A DNA stretch of 64,000 nt from Edaphochlamys debaryana. Taxonomy: Eukaryota; Chlorophyta; Chlorophyceae; Chlamydomonadales. The position numbers and the translations under genes were made by a program. The notes beneath the pieces are model-generated. The model was given only the letters and a program-made list of their open reading frames with translations, had not been told where the DNA came from and searched no databases. Location: positions 186,001 to 250,000 of the forward strand of contig JAEHOE010000080.1 in NCBI GenBank assembly GCA_016858145.1, in the 5' to 3' direction. Numbering within the stretch: position 1 is the stretch's first letter; the number at the start of each line of letters is the position of its first letter. Positions 22,901 to 33,494 of the stretch are shown in pieces.

Positions 22901-25453
22901 GGCCTAGGGCGGGCCCGCTTCGAGTCCAAGCGCCACGCGTTTCCGCCTCCGCGGGCTCCCAGAACTGCGGCCAACGCCCAGCCCCAGGCGCAACCCTGTC
23001 GTCTTGCGGCCATCAGCACATCTCACCTGCGCCGCGTCCCTTCCGCTCTGGCAATCATCTAGTTAGGAATTGAAGGGACCTGAGCCGAACACATGCAGCC
23101 GTGCTGTCAGCGCTTTACCTCTGCGCAGATGACGGGGCTTCTTATTGACGAGGTTGAGGACGTCCAGGCCGAGGACGCCGCTTCGGTGGATGTGCTGAGT
23201 GCGCATGACACATCCAGCCCCAGGCCGCTCTCCAATTCTCATTGCTCCGACCACCCATTCGTTAAACCACCGCCCCGCCCCCTCATCCTGCAGGTCCGGC
23301 TGATGCAGAAGCTGCTGCAGGTGCAGCAGATGAAGGCCATGGTGCGGGAGGCCATGCGGGGCCGGGAGCTGGAGGGCGAGGGCGGGGAGGGCGAGCTGGA
23401 CGAGGACATGCCCTACGACGCAGCCGGCGCGGCAGCGGCAGCCGCGGCGGCGGCTCACAACGGGATGGGCGGGCCAGCCGCCGCCAACGGCGGCGTGCCC
23501 GCCCAGCCGGCGGAGCCTGAGCCGCACCCACACGAGCTGGAGGCGCCGGCACCGTCAGCGCGCCACCAAGCGCCGGCGTCTGGAGCGCCTGCGGAGCCGG
23601 GTTCTGGGCAGGGCGGCGCAGCGGCGGGTGCTGGGGCCATGCCTTCGGCCGGGGACCTGGTGCGGGCGCTGGCGGCGGCTCGGGCGCACACCAAGGCGGC
23701 GGAGGCGGAGGCAGCCGCGGCGGCAGCAGCGGCGGGGCCGATGAGCGCCGTTGAGGAGCTGCTGGCCCGCCGCAACGCCGGTCTGCCCCTGGCGGAGGCG
23801 CTACAGGCGGCGGCGCAGGGCCAGGCCCGACAGCAGCAGCACCTGCTCGCCCAGGCCCAGCAGGCCCAGCAGGCCCAGGCCCAGGCCCACGCGCAAGGGC
23901 AGGCGCAGCACTCGGCGCCGGGCCTGCCAGAGAGCCTGCTGCGCGGAGGCCAACACCAGGGAGAGCGGGACCCCGAGCGTGACGTGCAGCGCTTCCCACG
24001 GCTCGTGTCAGAGCGGGAGCAGGCGCGGGAGCAGGCGCGGGACCGGGAGCAGGCGCGGGAACAGTTGCGGGAGCTGGCGAGGGAGCAGGTGAAGGAGCTG
24101 GCCAGGGAGCAGGCACGCGAGCAGGCGCGGGAGGACGCGCGGGAGCAGCTGTGGGAGGACGCGCGGGAGCAGGCGCGGGAGCAGCTGCGGGATCGGGAGC
24201 AGGCGCGGGAGATCGCTCGCGAGCAGGCTAAGGAGCATCTGGCGAGGGAGCAGACGAGGCAACAGGCTCGGGAGCAAGCGCAGGAGCATGTCATGGAGCA
24301 AGTGAGGGAGCAGGCGAGGGAGCTGGCGAGGGAGCACGCCAAGGAGGCGCACGCGAGGGACCAGCGGGAGCGGGCGGAGGCTCAGCAGGCCGCCGCGTCT
24401 CAGCGCGCGGCCCCCGCTGGGGCGGCACGGGACGTGGACATGGGGGACGCGGACGAGCGGCCCCCTGCTCCACCTGCACCTGCACCTGCGCCCACACCTG
24501 CGCCCGCGCCCGCACCCGCGCCTGCGCCCACACCTGCGCCCGCACCCGCACCCGCGCCTGCGGCGACTGCGCCAGCCGCCGCCAGCGTCTGGCGGGAGGG
24601 CGGCGTGGGCAGCACCGAGCCCGCGCGGTCCTCGGGCGGCGGCGCCGTCAAGCCGCCCGCCGGATCGCCGCAGCCTCCGCTGCCTCAGCAGCAGCGGGAG
24701 CGGGAGCGGGAGCCCCAGAAGGAGCGGGAGTCGGGCGCCCAGACCACCAGCTCTCAGCCCTCCCAACCACACCCGCAGCGCCCCACGCCCGGCGGCCCCA
24801 ACTCGGGCGCCCCGGGCTCAGGCAGCGGCGGCCGGCTCATGTCGTACATGACCTCCCTGACTCAGCACAAGGGCGCCATCTCGGCCGGCCGCACGCAGCC
24901 GCCGCCCAGCCACCTGGCGCCGCCGCTGAGGGTGCCGCACGGGCCGTCGCACCCGCAGCCGGCAGCCGCGGGCGGCAGCGGGCAGCCGCCGCGGAGCCCA
25001 CGTGCTTCCGATGCGGAGAAGTCGCCGCGCCACAACGAGGGCGCAGCACCGTCAGCACACGGCAGGACCGACACCCACCATCGCCCCGCACAAGGTGCAC
25101 CGCACGGCCAGCAGCCGCACGTGCAGGCAACACGAGAGCAGCACGCACGGCCCACGGGCAGCGGGAGCGGCGGTGGTGCGGATCCGGGGCACCGCGCGGC
25201 GCCCTCCCCGCCGCACCGGTCGCCGCTGCGGTCGGGGGGCGGAGAGGACCAGGCACACGGGGCGCAGCAGCAGCAGCAGCAGCAGCCGGCGCGGTCAGCA
25301 CAGGCGCCCTCGGGTACTAGCCAGGACCGGCCTTCACAGCCGCCGCCTGCACGGGAGCCACCAAAGGATGCGGCGGTTGCACCACCGCGGCCGCCCGCTC
25401 AGGGCGCCAGCGGCGCTCGGGCGGACCAGGAGGAGGGCGAGGTGCGGGAGTAG
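19974..25453 (+). CDS. 1395-residue low-complexity protein with a long Arg/Glu/Gln helix, function unknown
   Basis: Six exons fit in frame: 19974-20440, 20735-20872, 21005-21314, 21504-22385, 22593-22823 and 23294-25453, from MSRKGVAAARG to EEGEVRE and TAG. The N-terminal quarter (for example DPLLNGGQRLSDAVLARMGL) may be folded. The rest is mostly disordered: Ala, Gly, Pro, Gln and Arg rich, with Ser-Pro sites. A likely helical stretch spans exons 5-6: LAAIERKLMLQEERLMFELK, continuing into a Met/Gln/Lys-rich segment. DNA 24000-24380 encodes about 125 residues of Arg-Glu-Gln-Ala tetrads, expected to form a single charged helix or coiled coil. It is followed by a Pro-Ala repeat (24470-24575) and poly-Gln (25265-25285). 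Intron 5 contains a 353-bp repeat copy. No TGTAA is seen close downstream. I recognise no family. Confidence 0.8.
22855..23207 (+). repeat. 353-bp dispersed repeat, copy 1 (intronic)
   Basis: It begins AGCGAGACGGGCCCGCTGGC and is almost identical to 32821-33174 (about 98 percent by eye, with scattered substitutions and a 2-base indel). It lies wholly inside intron 5 (22824-23293) of the 1395-residue gene. The 3' part has a short open frame, MTGLLIDEVEDVQAEDAAS, conserved in both copies. The ends are not TG...CA, and I see no clear target-site duplication or inverted termini. Confidence 0.9.
24007..24380 (+). repeat. 12-bp coding minisatellite (Glu-Gln-Ala-Arg tetrad)
   Basis: A degenerate 12-base unit close to GAGCAGGCGCGG is iterated through the last exon of the 1395-residue gene and encodes repeated REQA. 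Variants such as LREL, VKEL and DRE show unit divergence. The repeat keeps frame throughout. Confidence 0.9.
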
Positions 25454-28450
25454 GGTTGCTGTTTGGTGGGGAGTGGGGTGAGTGAAGGGCGTGGCGCCCC
25501 GTGTGCATCCGGGGGATGAGGCCGGCGCTGGTTGACTGGAGGGAGTGCGTCACAGGGCAGGGGGCGGGGAGTATGGAGGAGCTGCTTTCGCTCGAGAGCT
25601 GCTGAAGATGGGGGGGCCTTGCTACGGTATGCGGGTACTGACAGGCGAGCAAACAAGGGCAGCGGGTTGGTAAAGCCATATGCCAACGGGCTTGGAACAA
25701 TGGGTTTAGCGGCACTGATAAAGGATGGTAAGGTAGACGGTAGGAGAACTGCCACGCTCTGCATATGCCATAATGGTCACCTTATCCGACAGGGGGGAAA
25801 TGGTCTGTGAGTCTACGAACTGGTGTGGAACATGACGAACTGAAGGACGTGCTCATGTGTCCGTGGCCCGACGACGTCTGGGTTCTTGCGTCATGCAACT
25901 GCGAAGGCCTGTCACGCCCTGTAGGTCCACAGCCCAGGGGGCATGTGTAGTAACGCTTCCTGCGTGGGCCTGCAGCACACTGCGGTCTTGACTCTGCGGT
26001 GAACGCATTGGAAAGCTGATGGTGGCGGCTGCTGCCCCGATGCCCGGACAACGCCGAACGCCCCCATCTCCGCTGCGCAGGAAGGGGCGTAACGCGTAAG
26101 GCACATGAGGCCGTGCTGTACGCGCAGGGGCCGTGCAGCGTTGCCAGGGTGACACGAGGGAGGCGCATGCTCGGTGAAATGATTGCAGCAGGGCGTGTGC
26201 GCAGCCTAGTGGGTGTGCCACTGGCACAAGAGCACACAGGGCTACATTACAGACAAGTGATTTGTCAGGCCGGCCACGGCAGGCCACAGGCCCCGGGGGC
26301 ATGGGGGGGCCGCCCGTACGGGCTGCTGGGGGCACACACATACCGACCTCCGGGTCGGACCGCTGACGGAAAGCCGCTGGGTCCGGTCCCACACTCCCTC
26401 TGCCGGCCCCCGCTGCCTCCCGGCGTATCGTGGCGTAAGAAGCAAATCCACGCAAGCTGGGTGCCCCTTGTGTGCTGTGACTGCGCACAGGAAAGAAAGC
26501 CCAGTGCGCCAGTCAGGGCCAGTGGGCTGTGCCCGAGGTGCCAGCGTGGCACCTCCACTAGCCACTGACTCATCCACTAAATCGCTCCAGGGGGGGCGTA
26601 CAAACAAAGTTGCCCGATATCATGCCCCAAAGTCCCCCGACCCCCCGGGACCGACGACCGACCGACCCGTACAGTGTACGACACTGTCGTACAAGGCCTG
26701 TACATACTCCATTTCATGCCTTTCGCGTTTCGCTGGACTGCTGACCGTGTGCTCTATCCATGGGCGCGCACAGCACTCCCGGTGGTCCACGTTGGTCGGG
26801 TACCATCAACCATGCCACGGACCCCGACCCGTCAATTGACCAACGGCTCGGCACCGAGGGGCGATATCAGGGCTTTAGTTTGCTAGTACTGTGCGATCTG
26901 AGGCGCGGGAGTGGAAGGCGGGCTCACCTGGGAGACGCCTTTGGGTGGCCGCGTGTGTGCCCGGGGCCCGGCATGCCGACATGTCCAACCTGTCCCGACT
27001 CCCTAACACCGCTGGAAGGGTACCAGTGACTTGCCAGCATAAGTTCTTGCCATGCTGCATGATTAGAGCGTGCGGGATGATGCTGGGCAGTGCTCTACGC
27101 TGCGGTGACAAAGTCCCGCCACACAGCCTCCCATAGTCCCCCCACCCCCCCCGACCGACGATCGCGTCTGCCACGGCGCTTCTCCCTTCACATTCAGGTC
27201 TGTATGATGCTGCTGGGCGGGTCTGGGCCTATAGCGAGCCGCCGGAGACGCTGCGCACTCGACCCGCACACTCAGGTAACCTGCCCCAGGTAACTCGTGG
27301 GTGGGAGGCTTCGGACGGCTTCGGGCGGTTTTGGAGGGCTTCGTTGTGCTGCCTGGTAAGGTGACGCCGCATTAGGCTCGCAAGGGCAGGGCTGCGGATA
27401 GTTGCCGACCAGTGCAATCGTCGCACTTTGCTGGCCTGCTTTTCGCTTTACTCGTCCCCCGTGTCTCCTTTCCCCCGACCGACGACCGACCGAGAACTTT
27501 GGGCCCCCATAACTTTGCAATTACACCTCCGATTTTATTTCTGAAAATGGATTCGGGATCCTCACGGTTGTTCAGATGAGGCATGATGTATGTCTGGGGA
27601 GGACCTACCCCCCCCCTGATCGCTCAGTCAGAAGGTGCCAAGGTGGACACGCTGCAAAATAAGTGGGCCCCAACATGCGTCAGTGGCATGGGGCCCAGGG
27701 CCAAGGGGGCATGGTGTGCCCGCTCTTGACGGCCGACAGCTGTCCACGTAGCACCGTGAACCGAACCACCGTGGAAGTCGTACGGGCGACGGCACGTACC
27801 TGGGTCCACCTGGGTCTGCCAAGCGGAAAGCAACGGCAAGGGCTTTCTCACGCCTGCAGACCCCTGGCTGGTGGCTTGCCGCGTACCGGTCGCCAGGGCT
27901 GCGCTGCCTGACCTTGCGGAGAAGCTACGTCACTTCACCCCTGCGTTGACCCGCCCTACCCGCCTGACCGACCGCAACCCAAGTTCTCAGCTTGAAAGCC
28001 AGGGCGCCCGAGTACGTCGTGCTGCTCGCTCTCTTGTACCCTGCCGTCCGCGCCCGTCCGGGCTGGACGTGCGAGTCTAGTCACGTCGCACAGTCAAGAA
28101 ACGTCCGCCGCACAGACGAACCCGGTTTCAGCCTGTTTCAGCGACCGCACCAGGCGCTTGGCATGTAAGGAAGTAGTGTTTGAGAACGACTACTTGGGCT
28201 CGGCCTGGCAAGGGGAGGTGCAGGTCGGGCGAAGGAGAGAGCAAAAGTACTGCACGGCTTAGAGAGCAGTCACACTACGTATTCACGCTCACTCACTGCA
28301 CAAAGCGTACTCTAAACTTGTGGTCACTGCAAGTCTTGTCGCTACGTGGCCTCAACATACGCACAACGTGACGCCGTGCTACCTCGCGCTACCCTAGCTG
28401 CCCAGGCTTGCAAGTGTCCTGGAAGGGCACACAGTTGCAGCGAAAGCAAA
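25454..28450. other. 3 kb gene-poor region with CCGACCGA tracts and AT-richer repeat fragments
   Basis: No convincing exon is visible. Tracts of the form CCCCCGACCGACGACCGACC recur near 26635, 27150 and 27475. An AT-richer piece around 27490-27560 (AACTTTGGGCCCCCATAACT and onward) resembles, on the opposite strand, the sequence at 30880-30980. The composition suggests decayed mobile-element sequence. No TGTAA for the upstream gene is seen until about 28165. Confidence 0.45.
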
Positions 28451-29743
28451 ATGCAAGCACCAACATTCTACACAGCGTCCCACGGCGGGCGCGGCCTCAA
28501 GCGCACGGCTGTCCCAGACTGTGACGCTCGCGAGTCCCACTTGAAGGCCCGCTGCCAAGAGCCCTCTGACGCGGAATGCTCAGACGTTGACGAACCAGTG
28601 ACGCGCGTACTAAGCGACGTCCCGGTGTCAGCCGTCGACCGGGTCCCCCCAACGTTCTCGTGCACTTCCGACTCCCTCGGCCCGCCAAACAGCGCGCCGG
28701 CAACCACCAACTCTGGAATGGGTAATCTGCAACGGCACACTCTGCTCAACAGCAACCTGGGTCGTCGCGTCACCCTGGACTGCGGCATGCGCCCCATGCC
28801 GACATCGGGCGATGTCCACGCCAGGCGACACTCCACCAGCGCCATCCCTGGGATCACACGAGCGCGGCTGCAGGCACATCTGGCCTCGCTGGAGCAGGCG
28901 GAGCAGGCAATCGTCCGGGAGCTGACGGCGCTGCGGCAGACCTTCGCCTCCACCATCAAGGTCAGGACGGACGAGCTCAGGAGCACCACCACGCCGGCTG
29001 CGCCGGGCCTACGCCGCGCCTCCGCCCCGACTGCCTCCTGCACGCCTAGCGCATTCCCCAGCCCCGCCGTGTCGGCGTCGGCGCACTCGTCCCGCTCGCC
29101 CCAAGCGCAGCCCCGCGCCGTGCCCCAGCTCTACCCCCAGTACTGCCCCAAGCCCCAGCCCCAGCAGCCCCAACAACAGTGGGCTGCAGCGGGCCTGCCC
29201 CGTGCCCCACCCGTGCCGAGCTCTCGCGCGCCGCAGCCGCCACAGCCGCCGCAGCCGGTGAGCGTGTCGCCTCAGCTGGCACATCAGCTCCGGTCGTACA
29301 TCGCTAGCTCGGCCCGCGCTGAGTCCCCCGCTCGGCGCACGGAGCGGCCGCCGGCGCCTCCGGCGCCTTCCCAGTGGCCGGCGCGGCCGCAATCGGAGCC
29401 AATGGACGTGCCTGCGTTTCAGGTGGGGCTTCAGGCAGAAGGACTTCAATATGTGCATGGAATCTCACTAACAGAACCCAACTGCGCTGCACCCATTGCA
29501 CACGTCCTTGGCGTGTGCGCCCCCCTCTTGCATGCTTGTGCCACGGCTGCAACTGACCCACTCCACCCCGCCCCGTCCCGTCCCGTCCCATGCTCCCAGG
29601 CACGGCCAGCCAGTGCATCAGTGCCGCGTGGTTGGGCGTCCCCGGTCGGCCCCAGCCCCGGGCTTCAGCGCCCGCCCTCGGACATGGCGGCACTCACAGG
29701 CCGCCCCAACAGCACGCTGTCCCCAGGGGGTGCCCGCTGGTAG
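28451..29743 (+). CDS. 371-residue disordered protein with short coiled coil, function unknown (similar to 33.5 kb gene)
   Basis: Exons 28451-29422 and 29600-29743 fit. The 177-bp intron is a multiple of three and has no stop, so an intron-retained form would also be open. The protein starts MQAPTFYTASHGGRGLKR, has an acidic Ser/Thr-rich first third, then a helix around 28843-28990 (ARLQAHLASLEQAEQAIVRE), then Ala/Pro/Gln-rich disorder, and ends Ala-Arg-Trp. The gene at 33495 has the same plan: Leu-Lys-Arg near the start, a helix with Ile-Val-x-Glu-Leu, Gln/Pro-rich tail and Arg-Trp end. The two could be diverged duplicates. No known domain is recognised. Confidence 0.6.
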   Translation: MQAPTFYTASHGGRGLKRTAVPDCDARESHLKARCQEPSDAECSDVDEPVTRVLSDVPVSAVDRVPPTFSCTSDSLGPPNSAPATTNSGMGNLQRHTLLNSNLGRRVTLDCGMRPMPTSGDVHARRHSTSAIPGITRARLQAHLASLEQAEQAIVRELTALRQTFASTIKVRTDELRSTTTPAAPGLRRASAPTASCTPSAFPSPAVSASAHSSRSPQAQPRAVPQLYPQYCPKPQPQQPQQQWAAAGLPRAPPVPSSRAPQPPQPPQPVSVSPQLAHQLRSYIASSARAESPARRTERPPAPPAPSQWPARPQSEPMDVPAFQVGLQAEGLQYVHGISLTEPNCAAPIAHVLGVCAPLLHACATAATDPLHPAPSRPVPCSQARPASASVPRGWASPVGPSPGLQRPPSDMAALTGRPNSTLSPGGARW

Positions 29744-30379
29744 GAAGGAGCTCGTGCGCTGACGCACCGTGAGGTGACAGACGTCGCAACCCCCCAGCAG
29801 TGCGTGGCGGGTGCTGCTGTGATGCAGCAGGGGGGATGACTACTAGCATGGGCCGTTTGGCCTGCGCCCTAGATACTGATAGCTTCTTCATTCTTTATGA
29901 CAAGTTTTAGAGTTCGTGGCCGTCTCGATGGCAGCCCTGGCCCAGGGTCTTAGTGGTCACGCAGCAGGATGAGATGGGCAGCACACCTGGCTCAGCGCAT
30001 GCAGGGCACGGAGAGAGCAGGGATGCTACGGATGGCCATGCCGGCATGGTCCACAAACATGATACTGGGCTTTAGCAACAAGAGGGCGAGGGAATGCAAA
30101 TGGTAACAGAGCGTGTGTGGGGGGGGGGAGGGACCGGCAGAATAACTAGAGTTTATCACTGAGGCCATGGATGCGGCCACTTCCTACCAGGGGTGACCCT
30201 GGTTCTGATAGTAGCGAAGCTTGCGTGAGGCTTGATGTCTGTTTGATAAATGGACGTGCTTATTGCTGGCAAAACCGGAAGCGTGATGCCACGTTTTGGA
30301 CACGGAGACGCAAGGCAGGGGTGTACACTTACATCGGGCGTCCGTATTGGCTGGTTATAGACTCGTAAGTACGCACCCC

Positions 30380-30384
30380 TGTAA
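30380..30384 (+). terminator. TGTAA polyadenylation signal of the 28.5 kb gene
   Basis: It lies 637 bases past the stop at 29743. A copy of the CCGCGGCACTACGCCCCGTT repeat begins 15 bases further on. Confidence 0.45.
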
Positions 30385-30398
30385 GCACCAGCCAGTCA

Positions 30399-30434
30399 CC
30401 GCGGCACTACGCCCCGTTGTCTATAATAACCCCT
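30399..30434 (+). repeat. Short dispersed repeat CCGCGGCACTACGCCCCGTT, copy 3
   Basis: Same 20-base core, followed by GTCTATAATAACCCC. It begins just after the putative polyadenylation signal of the 28.5 kb gene. Confidence 0.85.
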
Positions 30435-30976
30435 ATCCATGGCGGCACTTGGCTGCGCTGAAAGGGCTCCACCCGGGCCTTCAAGAGTGTCCATGTGGTC
30501 ATCACCCAGTCGCTTGCGTTACGCACCACCCGTACCTCCCATGCCCAGCCCAGAACGCCCCCGTCCTTGTATGCCCAGCTCTGTCCTGATCAACCCCGAC
30601 GGTACTCGTGCGCTTGTCGTACGCTCCCTGACACTCAGACAGGAACTTATGGTCAGCGAATGGGGCGTGCCCTGCCGAAGGCGCCACGTTGCAAGCGCGA
30701 TCCGGCACGCTCCCCCTGGTACGAAACGGCAGCCCACGGGAAGCCCCGTGTCTCGGTGTGCGGGACCTGGCGGGACGCGCACTTACAGGACGTGTAAGTG
30801 CTGAGTCCTCAGACCACAGAACAGGCGAACCCTCAAGGGCCCGCCCAGGGGGGGGGCAGGAAGTGTAAAAAACTACACCACGCTTTAACTTTGGAGAGCT
30901 CGACAAGAGGAGCCCAAATCCGCTCTCAGAATGAAAATCGAGATTCTAGGAAAAAAAGTTATGAGCCCTTAAAGTT

Positions 30977-31040
30977 GGGGGGGGGGAGGGGGGGGAAGGG
31001 GGGTCCCGAACTTTTGTACAGCTCCCGTCCGAACTTTTTT
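30977..31040 (+). repeat. G-tract followed by GAACTTTT motif, first cluster
   Basis: A G-rich run broken only by single or double A bases (30977-31003) leads into GTCCCGAACTTTTGTAC and then a second GTCCGAACTTTTTT at 31027. The same order, G-run then GTCCGAACTTTTGT, recurs at 31479-31515. Confidence 0.8.
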
Positions 31041-31478
31041 CACAGCGGTCTGACGCAGCCCAAGGGCCCTTTCCTTGCGTAAACGTGTGGTATCAAGGAG
31101 AGGCTGAACCGTGGGTGTGCCTGAGCACCACAGACCATAGGGATGGTGGTCGAAGGGTGGCTGCGGGTGCCACATGTCGGCACGTCCGCGCGTGGGACAC
31201 GTCACGACCGGCACTGCCACCGCTGCTAGACATCCGGGTGTACTATTATGACCGTAGCTCATCATATAGGAGGCCTAGGGCATGAATAGCGCGGATGCAA
31301 GGTACCGGAGAGTGGTCCATGGACGCGGGGATGGTCAACGGACAGGACCCAAGCCTCATCGACGCTTCCGGTTCACGCGCAAGGCAGTAGCGCACACGAA
31401 GCGCAGCCGATTGGCACAAAAGTCGAGGGAAACGGCTGACATTATGGCCATGTACGGCAGTGTGTGCAGTGTACGGCA

Positions 31479-31515
31479 AGGGGGGGGGGGGGGTCGGGGG
31501 GGTCCGAACTTTTGT
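31479..31515 (+). repeat. G-tract followed by GAACTTTT motif, second cluster
   Basis: A G-run interrupted by TC at about 31494 leads into GTCCGAACTTTTGT (31502-31515). A C-run follows at about 31545-31553, giving G-run and C-run flanks of opposite sense around a 30-bp core. Confidence 0.8.
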
Positions 31516-32820
31516 GGGGTGGTGTATGGAACTAATGTTTTTACCCCCCCCCCTGGCCCGCCCGCACCTAAACCGTGCCAACTGCAATGTTGACCACTGT
31601 GCGGCGGCTTCTGGGTACCATGGTGGTGGTCGGGCCCCGCCGTCCCTGGCGTCCCGGAGCACTGGTCCCTGGCTATGTGGGGCACTGCTCCTCGCCCGTG
31701 CCAGACACAACTCGCCCTGCACAGCCTCGACATGAGCTCTACGTGCAGGCTGTGCTTAGCCTGTACGGCTCAGGTACCAGGCACAGCCCTCGAGGGACTC
31801 GAGGACAGCCCTCTGGGATGCAGGGTTGCAGCTCGCAGGCAGTAGACTACCTGAGTGCAGAAGGGGTAACCGCCTCAGACAGCCAGGCCCACGCACGTGC
31901 CGCATTCAGCGCAAGCGTTGCTGCTACACAACGAGTCAGAATGCAGCCACACTCTGACGGCTCGCCGTCTGCCTGCCCCGCCTCCCGCCTCACACGCATC
32001 CCGCCTCCGCACGCTCAACCCGGCCGCCGTGCCCAGCCACCGCATTGGCGGCAGCCTGTCGTGGCCCATCATCCCCCTGTTCTTGTCCTTACACGGGCAG
32101 TGGCATCAGCCTATTGCCCCCATACGGGCCGAGGGCCGAAGGTGCCCTCATCGACCTGGCCCAGGATGTGTACCCCTCAGATACCTGATCCATCAAACCA
32201 CTCATACGCCGGCAGGTCCGCTTAGGGCCTCCACCTAGGGACAGCCTTGGGGGGTGGGAAACGGGGACGAGGTTACGACAGCCTGGGGACAGCCTGGTCA
32301 CGGCCTCGCCCTTGTTACGCACTGGCACACGGCGGGGCCCTGACACAAAGGGGACACAGACAGCAGCGATTGGGACAGGGATAGGTGAAGGGATGAGTGA
32401 GGATGAGTACCGGTAGGGATGAGAAGCAGATGGCTGAGGAAGAAGGGCGTGTGTGGCGGTGACTGTGCTTGAGCTGGGGCCTGAGGGGGCCAGCATGCAG
32501 CGCCTGCGTCACGCTAGACGGTGTGGGTAACCTGGAGGGACTCGGGGGCTCTGGGACTTCGGGGACCCCGGAGACTATGGGGCTAAGCCTGCAGGCTTGG
32601 CGGGCGGAGGCCTCTCCGTTACGCGTAACGGTACGGACATGGTTCTTAGGCCTAGAGCAGCAGAGCTCGGACGAGCCAGGCGCCCAGACTCGTGCGGCGG
32701 GCGCTGGAGGCTGGATAGGAAGGGATCGGAGCGTTCCCGGAGACGGCCGCAAGTGCGGCACCAACCCTGAGTGAGGCGTTTGTGCGGCACTGTAGAGCGG
32801 AAGCTGTGTGGGCCTGTGCC

Positions 32821-33174
32821 AGCGAGACGGGCCCGCTGGCGAGTAGCGAGTAGCGGCCAACCGTGAGGCCTAGGGCGGGCCCGCTTCGAGTCCAAGCGCC
32901 ACGCGTTTCCGCCTCCGCGGGCTCCCAGAACTGCGGCCGACGCCCAGCCCCAGGCGCGCAACCCTGTCGTCTTGCGGCCATCAGCACATCTCACCTGCGC
33001 CGTGTCCCTTCCGCTCTGGCAATCATCTAGTTAGGAATTGAAGGGACCTGAGCCGAACACATCCAGCCCGTGCTGTCAGCGCTTTACCTCTGCGGAGATG
33101 ACGGGGCTTCTTATTGACGAGGTTGAGGACGTCCAGGCCGAGGACGCCGCTTCGGCGGATGTGCCAGTGCGCAT
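32821..33174 (+). repeat. 353-bp dispersed repeat, copy 2 (upstream of the 33.5 kb gene)
   Basis: Near-identical to 22855-23207 and in the same orientation, starting at the same AGCGAG and losing similarity after GTGCGCATG. It ends about 320 bp before the start codon at 33495, so it may contribute promoter sequence. Small differences include a GC insertion and single-base changes. Confidence 0.9.
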
Positions 33175-33494
33175 GCGCACTTTGACCTGGCCCCGTCTAT
33201 CATGCGCGCATGCTGTTGCAGCTATGCCCGTGTCTTATTTCAGGCTGGGGACCTTGCGGGGAGGCGGCGAGCGATTCCACTCGAGCACATGTCATGTCAT
33301 TACGCGCAGTGTCTTGTGTGCGCCGGCGACTGTCCCGCTGCATACTTGCTCCCACCAAAGCCAAGCCACATACATACACCCCCAGCGCCACGCGCCTGCA
33401 CCCGCTCGCCTGGTTACACACGTATATAGTTCGTTTTGAGCAAGACACGTAGAAGGCTGAGCGCTTGGACGCCCGTCAGCCGCGTGTCCACAAG

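Larger units (their letters stand above)
29744..33494. other. 3.75 kb gene-poor region with G-tracts and mobile-element-like repeats
   Basis: The first 640 bp are 3' UTR of the 28.5 kb gene. Beyond that I find long G-runs (30977-31003, 31479-31502), three copies of a GTCC(C)GAACTTTT motif, and the second 353-bp repeat copy. Open frames here are short and of random composition. The last 300 bp before 33495 must hold the promoter of the next gene. Confidence 0.5.

Noticed and set aside
24007..24380. Tandem repeat as a CRISPR-like array
   Set aside because: Units are 12 bp, contiguous without spacers, and lie in frame inside a coding exon of a eukaryotic gene.
22855..33174. The 353-bp repeat pair as LTRs of a 10-kb retrotransposon
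   Set aside because: The repeat ends are not TG...CA, the interval contains the last exon of a host gene and an unrelated gene, and no reverse transcriptase or integrase sequence lies between them.
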